A DNA stretch of 64,000 nucleotides from RGIG8745 sp045576655 (GTDB lineage: Bacteria; Bacteroidota; Bacteroidia; Bacteroidales; Bacteroidaceae), in contig JAZNGW010000032.1 in NCBI GenBank assembly GCA_045576655.1, positions 310,001 to 374,000 of the forward strand, given 5' to 3'. This document shows positions 43,567-52,297 of this stretch, one piece after another (position 1 is the stretch's first letter; the number at the start of each line of letters is the position of its first letter). The notes under the pieces are model-generated. The model saw only the letters and a list, made by a program, of their open reading frames with translations. It did no database searches and was not told where the DNA came from. The translations under genes and the position numbers were made by a program.

Positions 43567-45090
43567 TTATCCTGATTCTGAGACTGGGAACTTTATCACA
43601 AACTTTGTCCCCACCCCTATTTCGCTTTCTGCTGTAATAGTTGCTTTATGGTCAGATATTATTTTTTTTACATACGCCAAACCTAAACCAAAACCTTTCA
43701 CATCATGCACATTCCCCGTATGTACTCTAAAAAACCTATCAAATATTTTTTTCAAATCATCTTTTTTAATTCCAATTCCATTATCTTGAATAGAAATACA
43801 CAACTTATTACTTTTATATTCGTTCCATGTTGAAATTTTCAGCTCAAGCGGCGAGTCCTCTCTGCGATATTTAACAGCATTATCTAACAAATTAAAAATA
43901 ACGTTTGTAAAATGCATATCATCAACAAAGACACAAGGTTTATCTGCATTCAGTTCTGTTATAATCTTTCCTCCATTTTTTTCCACTTTAAGCGCAAAAG
44001 TATATACGACACCAGCTATCAAATCATTAATATTTACTTCCTTCATCTTCAGAATTGTCTTTTGGCGATCGTACATTGATAATTGAAGAACTTTTTCAAC
44101 CTGAAAACGCAAACGTTTTGTCTCATCTATTATCGTCGAGGACAGTCTCTTAAACATCTGAGCAGATTTGTTCACATTTTCATCACCCAACATCTGAGCT
44201 GCTAACGAAATTGTTGATATCGGAGTCTTAAATTCATGAGTCATATTGTTAATGAAATCATTTTTCAATTCAGTTAATTTTTTCTGCCTAAACAGCAACA
44301 CAATACTAACAACAAAAGTCACAAAAAGAATTAACGTAAATATTAAAGACGGCACAATATACCATATAGAGTTAAAAACATATTTCCCCATATCTGGGAA
44401 ATGTATTTTAAGTATTCCCATTTGGGAAACAGGGGCATTTCTAAACAATGGCACAACATAAGAATGTTCATCCCCCTCACTTTCATAATCAGAACATCTA
44501 TAAATCTCACGCCCTCCACTTGTCGTTACAACAAAATGGTAAGGTATATCAATTCCATTATTATGTAATTCCGTTCTTAAAGTTTGATCTAGAAAATCAA
44601 AATCCACACGTTGATACAAAGGGCGGTTGCTAGCCGTATACAATCTACTATAAATTATTTCATCTATGATAGCCTTCTCATATAAATACCTTTCATTTAT
44701 AACATCGTGTAAAGTTCGAGAGTCATCAGGCGAAGCAACATGATTTTTTTTTGTAAAGAATTTATCAGAAATATTTGTTCCTGTACCATAATCCAACGTT
44801 TTGGGATCTGTAAAAGATTTTACATGATTAGGCAAAGAATCAAAAACAAGAGAGACCGAATCGGCTCTAGACGTAACTCCGTCGTCATTATAACCCGTTT
44901 CAAAATACCGTATTGTTTCTTGAACTTCTAACTGATGAGAAGTTCTGTACAGACTACGATTTACAGACTCGTCAAAGTGTTGCCTACGTATAGAAAAAAT
45001 TTCATCTATATATTTTAGTTGAAGCCACAACAGGCACACAAAAGACAATCCGATTACAGATGACAATAAAACTATTGTGGTATTTTTCAT
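43567..45090 (-). CDS. rprX: sensor histidine kinase RprX
   Basis: 507 aa from ATG 45090-45088. Two membrane helices (about 4-24 and 245-270) enclose a large periplasmic sensor region; the HisKA box NNMTHEFKTPIS carries the phospho-acceptor His, followed by the N-box (VIFNLLDNAVKYR), G1 box (SIQDNGIGIKKDD) and FGLGLAYVKK. The periplasmic region has no recognised sensor domain. Transcribed with rprY, which lies downstream. Confidence 0.9.
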   Translation of the reverse strand: MKNTTIVLLSSVIGLSFVCLLWLQLKYIDEIFSIRRQHFDESVNRSLYRTSHQLEVQETIRYFETGYNDDGVTSRADSVSLVFDSLPNHVKSFTDPKTLDYGTGTNISDKFFTKKNHVASPDDSRTLHDVINERYLYEKAIIDEIIYSRLYTASNRPLYQRVDFDFLDQTLRTELHNNGIDIPYHFVVTTSGGREIYRCSDYESEGDEHSYVVPLFRNAPVSQMGILKIHFPDMGKYVFNSIWYIVPSLIFTLILFVTFVVSIVLLFRQKKLTELKNDFINNMTHEFKTPISTISLAAQMLGDENVNKSAQMFKRLSSTIIDETKRLRFQVEKVLQLSMYDRQKTILKMKEVNINDLIAGVVYTFALKVEKNGGKIITELNADKPCVFVDDMHFTNVIFNLLDNAVKYRREDSPLELKISTWNEYKSNKLCISIQDNGIGIKKDDLKKIFDRFFRVHTGNVHDVKGFGLGLAYVKKIISDHKATITAESEIGVGTKFVIKFPVSESG

Positions 45091-45319
45091 GATAATCACG
45101 TTAAATTACACTGCAATATATAAAACTTCTATTAAAAAAACAGAAAAAGAGACGGAATGTTAATCATTAAATGCAAAATTTTCAACATATTTAACAGTAC
45201 GTAAAATTATAACTGCCATTTGCGCACATTCACAGGGACGACCTACTACAAATCCAAATTCAAACAACGTTTTTTAAGAGATAAAAAACGGATTAGTTAA
45301 TTTTAAACATTACATAGTT

Positions 45320-45350
45320 TTTGAGATGACGCAAAAAAAATGTATTTTTA
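45320..45350 (+). promoter_or_regulatory. promoter of the btuF-btuC-like operon
   Basis: TTTG at 45320-45323 and TATTTTTA at 45343-45350, 19 bp apart. Transcription would begin near 45357, at the 5' edge of the candidate riboswitch. Confidence 0.55.
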
Positions 45351-45359
45351 CATTCAAAT

Positions 45360-45540
45360 TAGTATGTGCCTTTTACTGCACATGAAATAAAATCAAGTGA
45401 AAGCACCGAGTCATACATGCGACTGTAATCCCATATTTTGCAAAGCGACATAAATAAACGTCACAGTTTATCGATAAATACAAATGGGGGGGGGGGACAT
45501 CGCATTGAGAGAAAGCCTACAAGATTAGGACTCGTAATGA
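45360..45540 (+). promoter_or_regulatory. candidate degenerate cobalamin riboswitch
   Basis: Reads like a B12 riboswitch in order and spacing: AATAAAATCAAGTGAAAGCA, then stem AGTC/GACT with TGCGACTGTAA (cf. GCAGCTGTAA), and near the end GAAAGCC...AAGA...GGAC in place of the B12 box. The GGGAA element and the B12 box are poorly kept, so the call is tentative. An 11-G run (45486-45496) lies in the peripheral part. The location before btuF/btuC-like genes fits. Confidence 0.55.
45486..45496 (+). repeat. homopolymeric G(11) tract
   Basis: The only long G run in the window. It lies between the riboswitch-like core and the B12-box-like segment, 61 bp before the btuF ATG. Confidence 0.9.
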
Positions 45541-45557
45541 ATAATAATCGCAAAATA

Positions 45558-46700
45558 ATGAAGAAATACACTCTATTACATGTTGTTTTATTTCTATTTC
45601 TGTGTGGATGTTCAAACAAACAACAAAATTTCAGATCTGCAGATTTGACAACCGCCATAGATACCGCTAAAATAATTGTCCGATATGCAGAGGGATTTAG
45701 CATAGATTATATAAATAATAACCTATGCCTTTTAAAAATACAAGATCCGCATAAAGAAAACTCCACATGCTACAAATTTGCTCTAATAAAAAAAGGATGC
45801 AAACATGAAGTTATTCCCGAAGAATATGTACGTATTGAGTACCCTATAAGTTCAACAATATGCATGACTTCCCTGCAGCTCTCAAATTTCATTAAACTAA
45901 ATGAAACTGATGCAGTTGTTGGTATAACAAATACGAGACACCTATTTAATAAAGACATAAAAAAACAAATTAAAAGCGGTCATACTGTTAGAATAGGGAT
46001 TGAAGGCAACTTTGATAATGAAAAAATAATGGGCATAAATCCAGACATTATTCTTATATCTCCATTCAAAAGAGGTGGATACGAACTTCTCAAAGAAATC
46101 AACATACCCCTCATTCCGCATTTAGGATATAAAGAACGCTCACCTCTTGCACAAGCTGAATGGATTAAGTTTACAGGATTACTTCTTGGAAAAACAGAAA
46201 AAGCCAACACAATTTTTGATGAGATGGAAAAAAAATATAATGGTTTAAAAGAAAAAGTTGTCAAAACAAAAAACAGGCCTATGGTTCTAAGTGGCGAGAT
46301 AAGGGGTTCCGCATGGTATGCACCTGGAGGAAAAAGTTTTCTTGCCCAACTTTTTAATGATGCAGGTGCCTATTATTTTCTACACAACAATTGTGAAAGC
46401 GGGGGTATAAATCTTGATTACGAAACTGTTTATAGCCGCGCAGCCAACGCCCAATATTGGAGAATTGTTAACAACTATGATGGAGTTTTCACATACGAAG
46501 CATTGTCTGATGAAGACGGACGTTATGAAGACTTCCGGGCATTCAAAGAAAAGGGAATAATATACTGCAACATGAGGAAAACACCATTTTATGAAAGTAT
46601 GCCCATGGAGCCCGATTTAATTTTGGCTGATTTCATTCACATATTCCATCCAGAAATATTACCGAATCACTCACCTGTATATTACACCTTATTAAAGTAA
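45558..46700 (+). CDS. btuF: ABC transporter substrate-binding lipoprotein, BtuF-like
   Basis: 380 aa from ATG 45558-45560; the frame continues upstream through the G tract without an ATG and is best ignored. Lipoprotein signal with LCGC (Cys18), then a two-lobe BtuF/FhuD-type fold with a long linker helix; INLDYETVYSRAANAQYWRI near the second lobe is typical. Candidates are cobalamin or an iron chelate; the riboswitch-like leader favours cobalamin. Followed after 5 bp by the permease. An N-terminal Asn/Lys-rich linker is normal. Confidence 0.8.
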   Translation: MKKYTLLHVVLFLFLCGCSNKQQNFRSADLTTAIDTAKIIVRYAEGFSIDYINNNLCLLKIQDPHKENSTCYKFALIKKGCKHEVIPEEYVRIEYPISSTICMTSLQLSNFIKLNETDAVVGITNTRHLFNKDIKKQIKSGHTVRIGIEGNFDNEKIMGINPDIILISPFKRGGYELLKEINIPLIPHLGYKERSPLAQAEWIKFTGLLLGKTEKANTIFDEMEKKYNGLKEKVVKTKNRPMVLSGEIRGSAWYAPGGKSFLAQLFNDAGAYYFLHNNCESGGINLDYETVYSRAANAQYWRIVNNYDGVFTYEALSDEDGRYEDFRAFKEKGIIYCNMRKTPFYESMPMEPDLILADFIHIFHPEILPNHSPVYYTLLK

Positions 46701-46705
46701 ACAAA

Positions 46706-47761
46706 ATGCCTTGTCCACACTCCCAAAAAAGGTTTCATAAAACTCCTTTAATATTTTTATTGGTAACTGTAGCACTTATTGCAATGCTATTGCTTAATCT
46801 TGGTATAGGTTCCGTAAACATTCCATTAAAAGAAGTATGCAATATTTTATTTATAGGAGAATGTGATAACATTATATGGCAAAATATTATATGGAAATCT
46901 CGTATACCACAATCGCTCACCTCCCTTCTTGCAGGCGCTGGATTGGCAGTAAGCGGTCTTCAAATGCAGACCATATTCCGTAATCCAATTGCAGGCCCAT
47001 CAGTATTAGGCATTAGTTCTGGTGCTAGTTTAGGAGTAGCATTTGTCGTATTATTTTCAGGTAATTTCGCTGGAATAGCCTTAAGTAGTATTGGCCCCAT
47101 CGGAGAAATGGCCATAACCTTATCAGCAATAATCGGTTCTCTTTGTGTTATGGCATTAGTTGTATTCGTTTCCCAACATGTTCGCGGTAATGTCACACTA
47201 CTCATCATCGGTGTTATGATTGGATACATAGCGAATGCCATCATTGGAGTCTTAAAATATCTTAGCGTAGAAGAAGAAATACGCGCATATGTTATTTGGG
47301 GATTAGGAAGTTTTGCAAGAGTTTCAAATAGCCAATTATTGCTATTTGCAATAATGATGTTAATCATACTACCTTTATCCATGCTACAGACAAAATCTCT
47401 AAATATGCTTCTCTTAGGAGAAATATATGCAAAAAACCTTGGTCTCAACATCAAACGCATACGAATGTACGTAATTACCTGTGCAGGGATTTTAGTTGCA
47501 ATTGTAACGGCTTATTGCGGTCCAATCATGTTCCTCGGATTGGCTGTTCCTCATATCTGCCGTGGTATTTTTCAAACATCAGATCACCGAATACTCCTTC
47601 CAGGAACAATGCTTATGGGAAGTATACTTGCCCTTGCCTGTAACCTAATCGCACGACTGCCAGGATTTGAAGGGGCATTGCCTGTTAACTCTGTAACGGC
47701 ATTAATTGGTGCACCTATAGTAATTTATGTACTTCTTCATCGCCAACAAGATGCTGAGTAA
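46706..47761 (+). CDS. btuC: ABC transporter permease, BtuC/FecCD family
   Basis: 351 aa with about ten membrane helices. Signature GPSVLGISSGASLGVAF near residue 95 and the cytoplasmic coupling-loop motif GLAVPHICRGIF about 270 are present. The final LPVNSVTALIGAPIVIYVLL is the usual terminal helix. No ATP-binding gene (btuD) follows: the next gene is tyrA with its own -7 element. The ATPase must be encoded elsewhere or shared. Confidence 0.88.
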   Translation: MPCPHSQKRFHKTPLIFLLVTVALIAMLLLNLGIGSVNIPLKEVCNILFIGECDNIIWQNIIWKSRIPQSLTSLLAGAGLAVSGLQMQTIFRNPIAGPSVLGISSGASLGVAFVVLFSGNFAGIALSSIGPIGEMAITLSAIIGSLCVMALVVFVSQHVRGNVTLLIIGVMIGYIANAIIGVLKYLSVEEEIRAYVIWGLGSFARVSNSQLLLFAIMMLIILPLSMLQTKSLNMLLLGEIYAKNLGLNIKRIRMYVITCAGILVAIVTAYCGPIMFLGLAVPHICRGIFQTSDHRILLPGTMLMGSILALACNLIARLPGFEGALPVNSVTALIGAPIVIYVLLHRQQDAE

Positions 47762-47772
47762 ATAGTTTTTTC

Positions 47773-47780
47773 TAAATTTG
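47773..47780 (+). promoter_or_regulatory. -7 element for tyrA
   Basis: TAAATTTG, about 33 bp before the tyrA ATG. No good -33 box. Confidence 0.4.
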
Positions 47781-47812
47781 TCATCTAAATTTAAAACTGT
47801 ATTTTTCGCAAT

Positions 47813-48586
47813 ATGAAAATTCTTTTATTAGGAGCAGGAAAAATGGGGTCATTCTTTACTGATTTGTTAAGTTTTGACCATGAAGTGGCCGTGTACGAAA
47901 TTGACGCGCGGAAACTTCGTTTTATGTATAACACACAACGTTTCACAAATTTAGATGAGATAAAATACTTTTCACCAGAATTGGTCATAAATGCTGTAAG
48001 CCTAAAAAATACTTTGAGCGTATTCGATAAAGTAATACCATATTTGCCTCAAGATTGCATTCTTAGCGACATATCATCTGTAAAAACAGGTTTCAAAGAA
48101 TACTATGAAAGTTGCGGTTTTCGATATGTATCTTCCCATCCCATGTTTGGACCTACATTTGCAAATTTAGGGAAATTAACTAATGAAAATGCGATAGTTA
48201 TTACAGAAGGTGATTATATGGGCAGAATATTCTTCCGCGATCTATATTCACAGTTAGGACTTAAAGTTCATGAGTACACTTTTGAGGAGCACGATCGTAC
48301 CGTAGCATATTCGCTAAGCATCCCATTCATATCAACATTCGCATTCGCCGCTGTCATGAAACACCAAGACGCACCTGGTACAACTTTTAAACGCCACATG
48401 GCTATTGCTCAAGGCGTACTCAGTGAAGACGATTGCTTATTACGTGAAATACTTTTTAATCCATACACAAAAGATCAAGTAGAGCAAATACGAGAGGAAA
48501 TGAGAGAATTAGTTGAAATAATCGACACTAAGGATGAAAAAAGGATGCAGTCATACTTGACTAAAATCAGACAGAATATAAAGTAA
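47813..48586 (+). CDS. tyrA: prephenate dehydrogenase
   Basis: Oxidises prephenate to 4-hydroxyphenylpyruvate for tyrosine (EC 1.3.1.12). 257 aa, the short Bacteroidetes form without chorismate mutase or ACT domain. Rossmann fold with GAGKMG (7-12), then SDISSVKTG and SHPMFGPTF, which bind the ring carboxylate. The C-terminal helix domain is complete. An amino-acid gene beside trpS but on a separate promoter. Confidence 0.88.
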   Translation: MKILLLGAGKMGSFFTDLLSFDHEVAVYEIDARKLRFMYNTQRFTNLDEIKYFSPELVINAVSLKNTLSVFDKVIPYLPQDCILSDISSVKTGFKEYYESCGFRYVSSHPMFGPTFANLGKLTNENAIVITEGDYMGRIFFRDLYSQLGLKVHEYTFEEHDRTVAYSLSIPFISTFAFAAVMKHQDAPGTTFKRHMAIAQGVLSEDDCLLREILFNPYTKDQVEQIREEMRELVEIIDTKDEKRMQSYLTKIRQNIK

Positions 48587-48603
48587 CGTATAATTTATTT
48601 ACG

Positions 48604-48611
48604 TATCTTTG
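48604..48611 (+). promoter_or_regulatory. -7 element for trpS
   Basis: TATCTTTG, a full match, about 40 bp upstream of the start. Confidence 0.5.
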
Positions 48612-48651
48612 CATAAATTATAATATAAATAGAACCAAAGAAACATAAGAT

Positions 48652-49641
48652 ATGGAAACAGTAGTGAGCGGTATACGCCCAACAGGAAACCTACACCTAG
48701 GAAACTATTTTGGCGCAGTACAGAGTTTTGTCAAGATGCAGAGTGAATACAACTGTCTTTACTTCATTGCCGACTGGCATTCATTGACAACTCATCCAAA
48801 ACCTGAAAACATACAAACTAGCGCTAAAACAATTCTTGCAGAGTATCTTGCATGTGGCATTGATCCAGAAAAAGCAACCATATACATTCAAAGCGATGTT
48901 ACTGAAACAATCGAGTTATACCTATATCTTAACATGAACACTTACATTGGTGAACTGAGTAGGGTTACAACATTTAAAGAAAAAGCTCGTAAACAGCCAG
49001 ACAATGTCAATGCTGGACTTTTCACATACCCTACACTTATGGCTGCAGACATTCTTCAACATCGCGCAATAAAAGTCCCTGTGGGCAAAGACCAAGAACA
49101 GAATATGGAAATGGCACGCAAGTGCGCACGACGTTTTAACAATATTTATCAAACTGAATTCTTCCCTGAACCACAAAACTTCTACCTTAGTGACCACGCA
49201 ATAAAAGTCCCAGGACTCGACGGAAGCGGTAAAATGGGGAAATCTGAGGGCAATTGCATTTATCTCTGTGATGACGAGAAAACACTCCGCAAAAAAGTAA
49301 TGCGTGCCGTAACAGACAACGGTCCACAAGAACCAAACAGTCAAAAGCCTGAAGTCATCCAAAACCTTTTCACACTTATGGAAATTGCTTCAGACAAAGA
49401 GACGTATAACTTTTTCAATGAAAAGTGGAACGACTGCACTCTTCGCTACGGCGACATGAAAAAACAACTTGCAGAAGACCTAAATAAAACCGTAGCGCCA
49501 ATACGCGAGCGCATTATAGAATATTCTGCAAATAAAGAACTTCTTGACCGTGTTGCAAAAATGGGAGCAGAGAAGGCACGTGAAAGTGCTGCAAAAACTC
49601 TTAGCGAAGTCCGTAAAATTATCGGATTTAAAGTCTACTAA
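48652..49641 (+). CDS. trpS: tryptophanyl-tRNA synthetase
   Basis: Charges tRNA-Trp (EC 6.1.1.2). 329 aa, usual. Class I motifs: GIRPTGNLHLGNYFGA (HIGH box as HLGN, residues near 7-22) and KMGKSEGN as the KMSKS loop. Catalytic dimer region complete. Followed by a strong terminator at 49676. Confidence 0.97.
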   Translation: METVVSGIRPTGNLHLGNYFGAVQSFVKMQSEYNCLYFIADWHSLTTHPKPENIQTSAKTILAEYLACGIDPEKATIYIQSDVTETIELYLYLNMNTYIGELSRVTTFKEKARKQPDNVNAGLFTYPTLMAADILQHRAIKVPVGKDQEQNMEMARKCARRFNNIYQTEFFPEPQNFYLSDHAIKVPGLDGSGKMGKSEGNCIYLCDDEKTLRKKVMRAVTDNGPQEPNSQKPEVIQNLFTLMEIASDKETYNFFNEKWNDCTLRYGDMKKQLAEDLNKTVAPIRERIIEYSANKELLDRVAKMGAEKARESAAKTLSEVRKIIGFKVY

Positions 49642-49675
49642 AATAACAAAACTGACAAGATTTCAATAACAGTAA

Positions 49676-49699
49676 TAAGGGATGCTTAGGCATCCCTTA
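49676..49699 (+). terminator. terminator of trpS
   Basis: Perfect 10-bp stem TAAGGGATGC (49676-49685) with GCATCCCTTA (49690-49699), loop TTAG, then TATAT. Confidence 0.8.
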
Positions 49700-49728
49700 T
49701 ATATTCCCTACAAAATAACACATTGCAT

Positions 49729-49772
49729 CATCACGATCGTGAAATAATAGCACCGCAATCATTACACAATTA
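49729..49772 (+). repeat. decayed 22-bp repeat copies (array E, two units)
   Basis: Two adjacent 22-bp windows, 49729-49750 and 49751-49772; the second reads CACCGCAATCATTACACAAT, close to array A/C units. It follows the trpS terminator by 29 bp. The rest of this 390-bp gap is A+T-rich and featureless up to the next terminator. Confidence 0.4.
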
Positions 49773-49978
49773 CTCATATAATTAAAATACCATTACACCC
49801 AAACGAGTCTGATATATCTGTTGAATAATTCAAATAATCTTCTCATTCATCAGACTATAAACATGAATCAAATGATGCACCCTATTTATCTACATGGAAA
49901 AACAAAGAATACATAAAACACAAATGAGTATCTTTTAGGAAGATTATTTAAATCATGCTATAGTTAAGTATGAAAAAA

Positions 49979-50009
49979 TAATGGCTGTACCATTTTGATA
50001 CAGCCATTA
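49979..50009 (-). terminator. terminator of the DUF3332 gene
   Basis: Perfect 11-bp stem TAATGGCTGTA (49979-49989) with TACAGCCATTA (49999-50009), loop CCATTTTGA; on the minus strand followed by TTTTTTC. Confidence 0.85.
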
Positions 50010-50031
50010 CTACAACGTTATTATAAGCAAA

Positions 50032-50598
50032 TTACTTCATTGCAACATCAAAAAAGAAGTTTGATTTGGCTGCAAATGATTTAGCCATATCAACTCCGTT
50101 AGCATCAGGACTTACCGTAAGAGTTTCACCATCACGTAAGTTCATTGTAACAGTGCCATCTTCATTCATTGTCATCAACTTATATGATTCACCATTAATT
50201 TCTGCATTCCAAGATAAATCCTTGTCATTAAAAAACAACTTGAAAGTCTGCTCCTTAGTCTCATCAACAATAGAATACCCCTTTTCGGTAGTAGTGATTG
50301 TATAAACATCTCCATTCTGACCTTTTAATGTTTTTTTCTCTCCCACCTTAGCAATAGGTCCATTACCTCCCCAGAATTCTATTGAATTAAAAATTAAGCC
50401 ATCAGCCAAATAGCAGACCTCATAGACCGGAATAATATGGAGACAAACAAACACCAACTCATTCACGAACTTGTTGCCACTAATATTCTGATTCCATGAA
50501 TGAATCTTATGAAAAACAGGAAAAGAGCCAATACATGAAGTTGTAAGTACAAGTGATGCAAATATCAAACAAACTACTGAAAAATTTTTTTTCTTCAT
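50032..50598 (-). CDS. DUF3332 lipoprotein
   Basis: 188 aa: lipoprotein signal with TTSC (Cys22), then SFPVFHKIHSWNQNISGNKF and NSIEFWGGNGPIA, which are the markers of DUF3332. It has a hydrophobic stretch (about 45-68) and a C-terminal beta-rich region with EKGYSIVDE. Function unknown; the family is found in Gram-negative envelopes. Monocistronic, 30 bp downstream of the ABC-F gene, with its own terminator. Confidence 0.85.
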   Translation of the reverse strand: MKKKNFSVVCLIFASLVLTTSCIGSFPVFHKIHSWNQNISGNKFVNELVFVCLHIIPVYEVCYLADGLIFNSIEFWGGNGPIAKVGEKKTLKGQNGDVYTITTTEKGYSIVDETKEQTFKLFFNDKDLSWNAEINGESYKLMTMNEDGTVTMNLRDGETLTVSPDANGVDMAKSFAAKSNFFFDVAMK

Positions 50599-50628
50599 AC
50601 TAATTAATTATTAAATGGATTAACAATG

Positions 50629-52242
50629 TTAATTATACATTTTCTCTCTTAATTCACGAATCGCATCAGAAGCAATATACTCATCATATTCCATAAGTTT
50701 ATCAATGCTTCCCTGCGGAGTTAACTCAATAATACGGTTAGCTACAGACTGGATAAATTCATGGTCATGACTAGCAAAAAGCACATTACCTTTATATAAT
50801 TTCAAGTTATTGTTAAATGCCTGAATTGATTCCAAATCAAGATGGTTTGTAGGCGTGTCAAGTATAAGGCAATTGGCGTTCTTTAATTGCATTCGGGCAA
50901 TCATACATCTCATTTTTTCGCCTCCAGAAAGCACATTGACTTTCTTAAGCACCTCTTCACCAGAAAACAGCATTCTGCCAAGAAATGCCTTGAAATACAC
51001 ATCGTTGCCTTCCCCGAACTGAGAAAGCCATTCTACAAGATTCTTTTCACTTTGGAAAAAATCAGTATTGTCAACAGGCAAATATGCTGTAGTAATAGTA
51101 ACACCCCACTTAAATGTTCCTGCATCAGCCTCTCTATTACCGTTGATAATCTCAAATAGTGCAGTCATAGCACGCGGATTATGACTGAGAAATACGACTT
51201 TTTGTCCTTTCTCAATCGTAAAACTAAGATTATCAAATAAAACAGAACCGTCCTCATCAACAGCTTTGAGACCTTCAACCTCTAGAATTTGGTTGCCAGG
51301 CTCACGCTCCATTTGGAAAATAATTCCAGGATACTTACGGCTTGAAGGTTGAATATCTTCAACATTTAGTTTTTCAAGCATCTTCTTGCGACTAGTAGTC
51401 TGCTTGCTTTTTGCAGCATTGGCTGAGAATCGACGAATAAACTCCTCCAGTTCACGCTTTTTCTCCTCTGCTTTAGCCTTTTGGTTTTGAGCCTGTCGCA
51501 AAGCTAACTGTGAACTTTGATACCAGAAACTATAGTTACCAGCAAACATGCTAATCTTGTTAAAATCAATATCGACAGTATGCGTGCTTACTGCATCCAA
51601 GAAATGTCGGTCATGACTCACAACAAGAACAGTATGCTCAACATTAGCCAAATACTCTTCAAGCCACATAACAGTATCAAGGTCAAGGTCGTTTGTCGGC
51701 TCATCAAGAAGCAAGTTATCTGGATTACCGTACAATGCTTGTGCAAGCATTACACGCACTTTTTCCTTACCACTCAATTCACTCATAAGTTTATGATGCA
51801 TATGTTCCTTGATACCAAGTCCGCTTAGTAGAATAGCAGCATCGCTCTCTGCATTCCAACCATCTAATTCTGCAAATTTTTCTTCCAATTCGGCTGCGCG
51901 GATTCCGTCTTCATCAGTAAAATCCTCCTTAGAATAAAGAGCATCCTTCTCCTGCATAATATCCCAAAGAACACTATGCCCCATCATTACCGTATTGATA
52001 ACAGTGCAATGGTCGAACTTGAAGTGATCCTGACTCAAAACAGACATTCTCTCTCCCGGACCAAGGGTTATATCACCTTTTGTAGCTTCCAACTCCCCTG
52101 AAATCGCTTTCAAGAGAGTCGATTTACCCGCCCCATTGGCTCCTATTATACCATAAATATTACCATTAGTAAACTTTAAATTCACATCTTTATAAAGAAC
52201 ACGTTTACCAAATTGAACTGTTAAATTTGAAATTGTTATCAT
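50629..52242 (-). CDS. ABC-F family ATPase (YbiT-like), second site degenerate
   Basis: Ribosome-associated ABC-F type protein of 537 aa with two nucleotide-binding domains joined by a charged linker (about 245-315). NBD1 is intact (GANGAGKS 34-41; LLLDEP with Glu181). NBD2 has no usable P-loop (FLSHNPRAMT at 351-360) and its Walker B Glu is Thr463 (LDTPTNHLD). The signature in NBD1 is LSGKE (156-160), in NBD2 LSGGE (438-442). So the ATP site formed by NBD1 Walker and NBD2 signature is canonical; the other is not. Expected role in translation, not transport (no membrane domain). Confidence 0.88.
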   Translation of the reverse strand: MITISNLTVQFGKRVLYKDVNLKFTNGNIYGIIGANGAGKSTLLKAISGELEATKGDITLGPGERMSVLSQDHFKFDHCTVINTVMMGHSVLWDIMQEKDALYSKEDFTDEDGIRAAELEEKFAELDGWNAESDAAILLSGLGIKEHMHHKLMSELSGKEKVRVMLAQALYGNPDNLLLDEPTNDLDLDTVMWLEEYLANVEHTVLVVSHDRHFLDAVSTHTVDIDFNKISMFAGNYSFWYQSSQLALRQAQNQKAKAEEKKRELEEFIRRFSANAAKSKQTTSRKKMLEKLNVEDIQPSSRKYPGIIFQMEREPGNQILEVEGLKAVDEDGSVLFDNLSFTIEKGQKVVFLSHNPRAMTALFEIINGNREADAGTFKWGVTITTAYLPVDNTDFFQSEKNLVEWLSQFGEGNDVYFKAFLGRMLFSGEEVLKKVNVLSGGEKMRCMIARMQLKNANCLILDTPTNHLDLESIQAFNNNLKLYKGNVLFASHDHEFIQSVANRIIELTPQGSIDKLMEYDEYIASDAIRELREKMYN

Positions 52243-52297
52243 TATATATCTTTATGTTTTTAATCCTGTAAGTTTATCATTTCTGCATAATAGTTCT

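Noticed and set aside
45438..45557. Extended btuF start at a TTG, reading through the G tract
   Set aside because: The added 40 residues have no signal-peptide character and the ATG at 45558 begins a proper lipoprotein signal.
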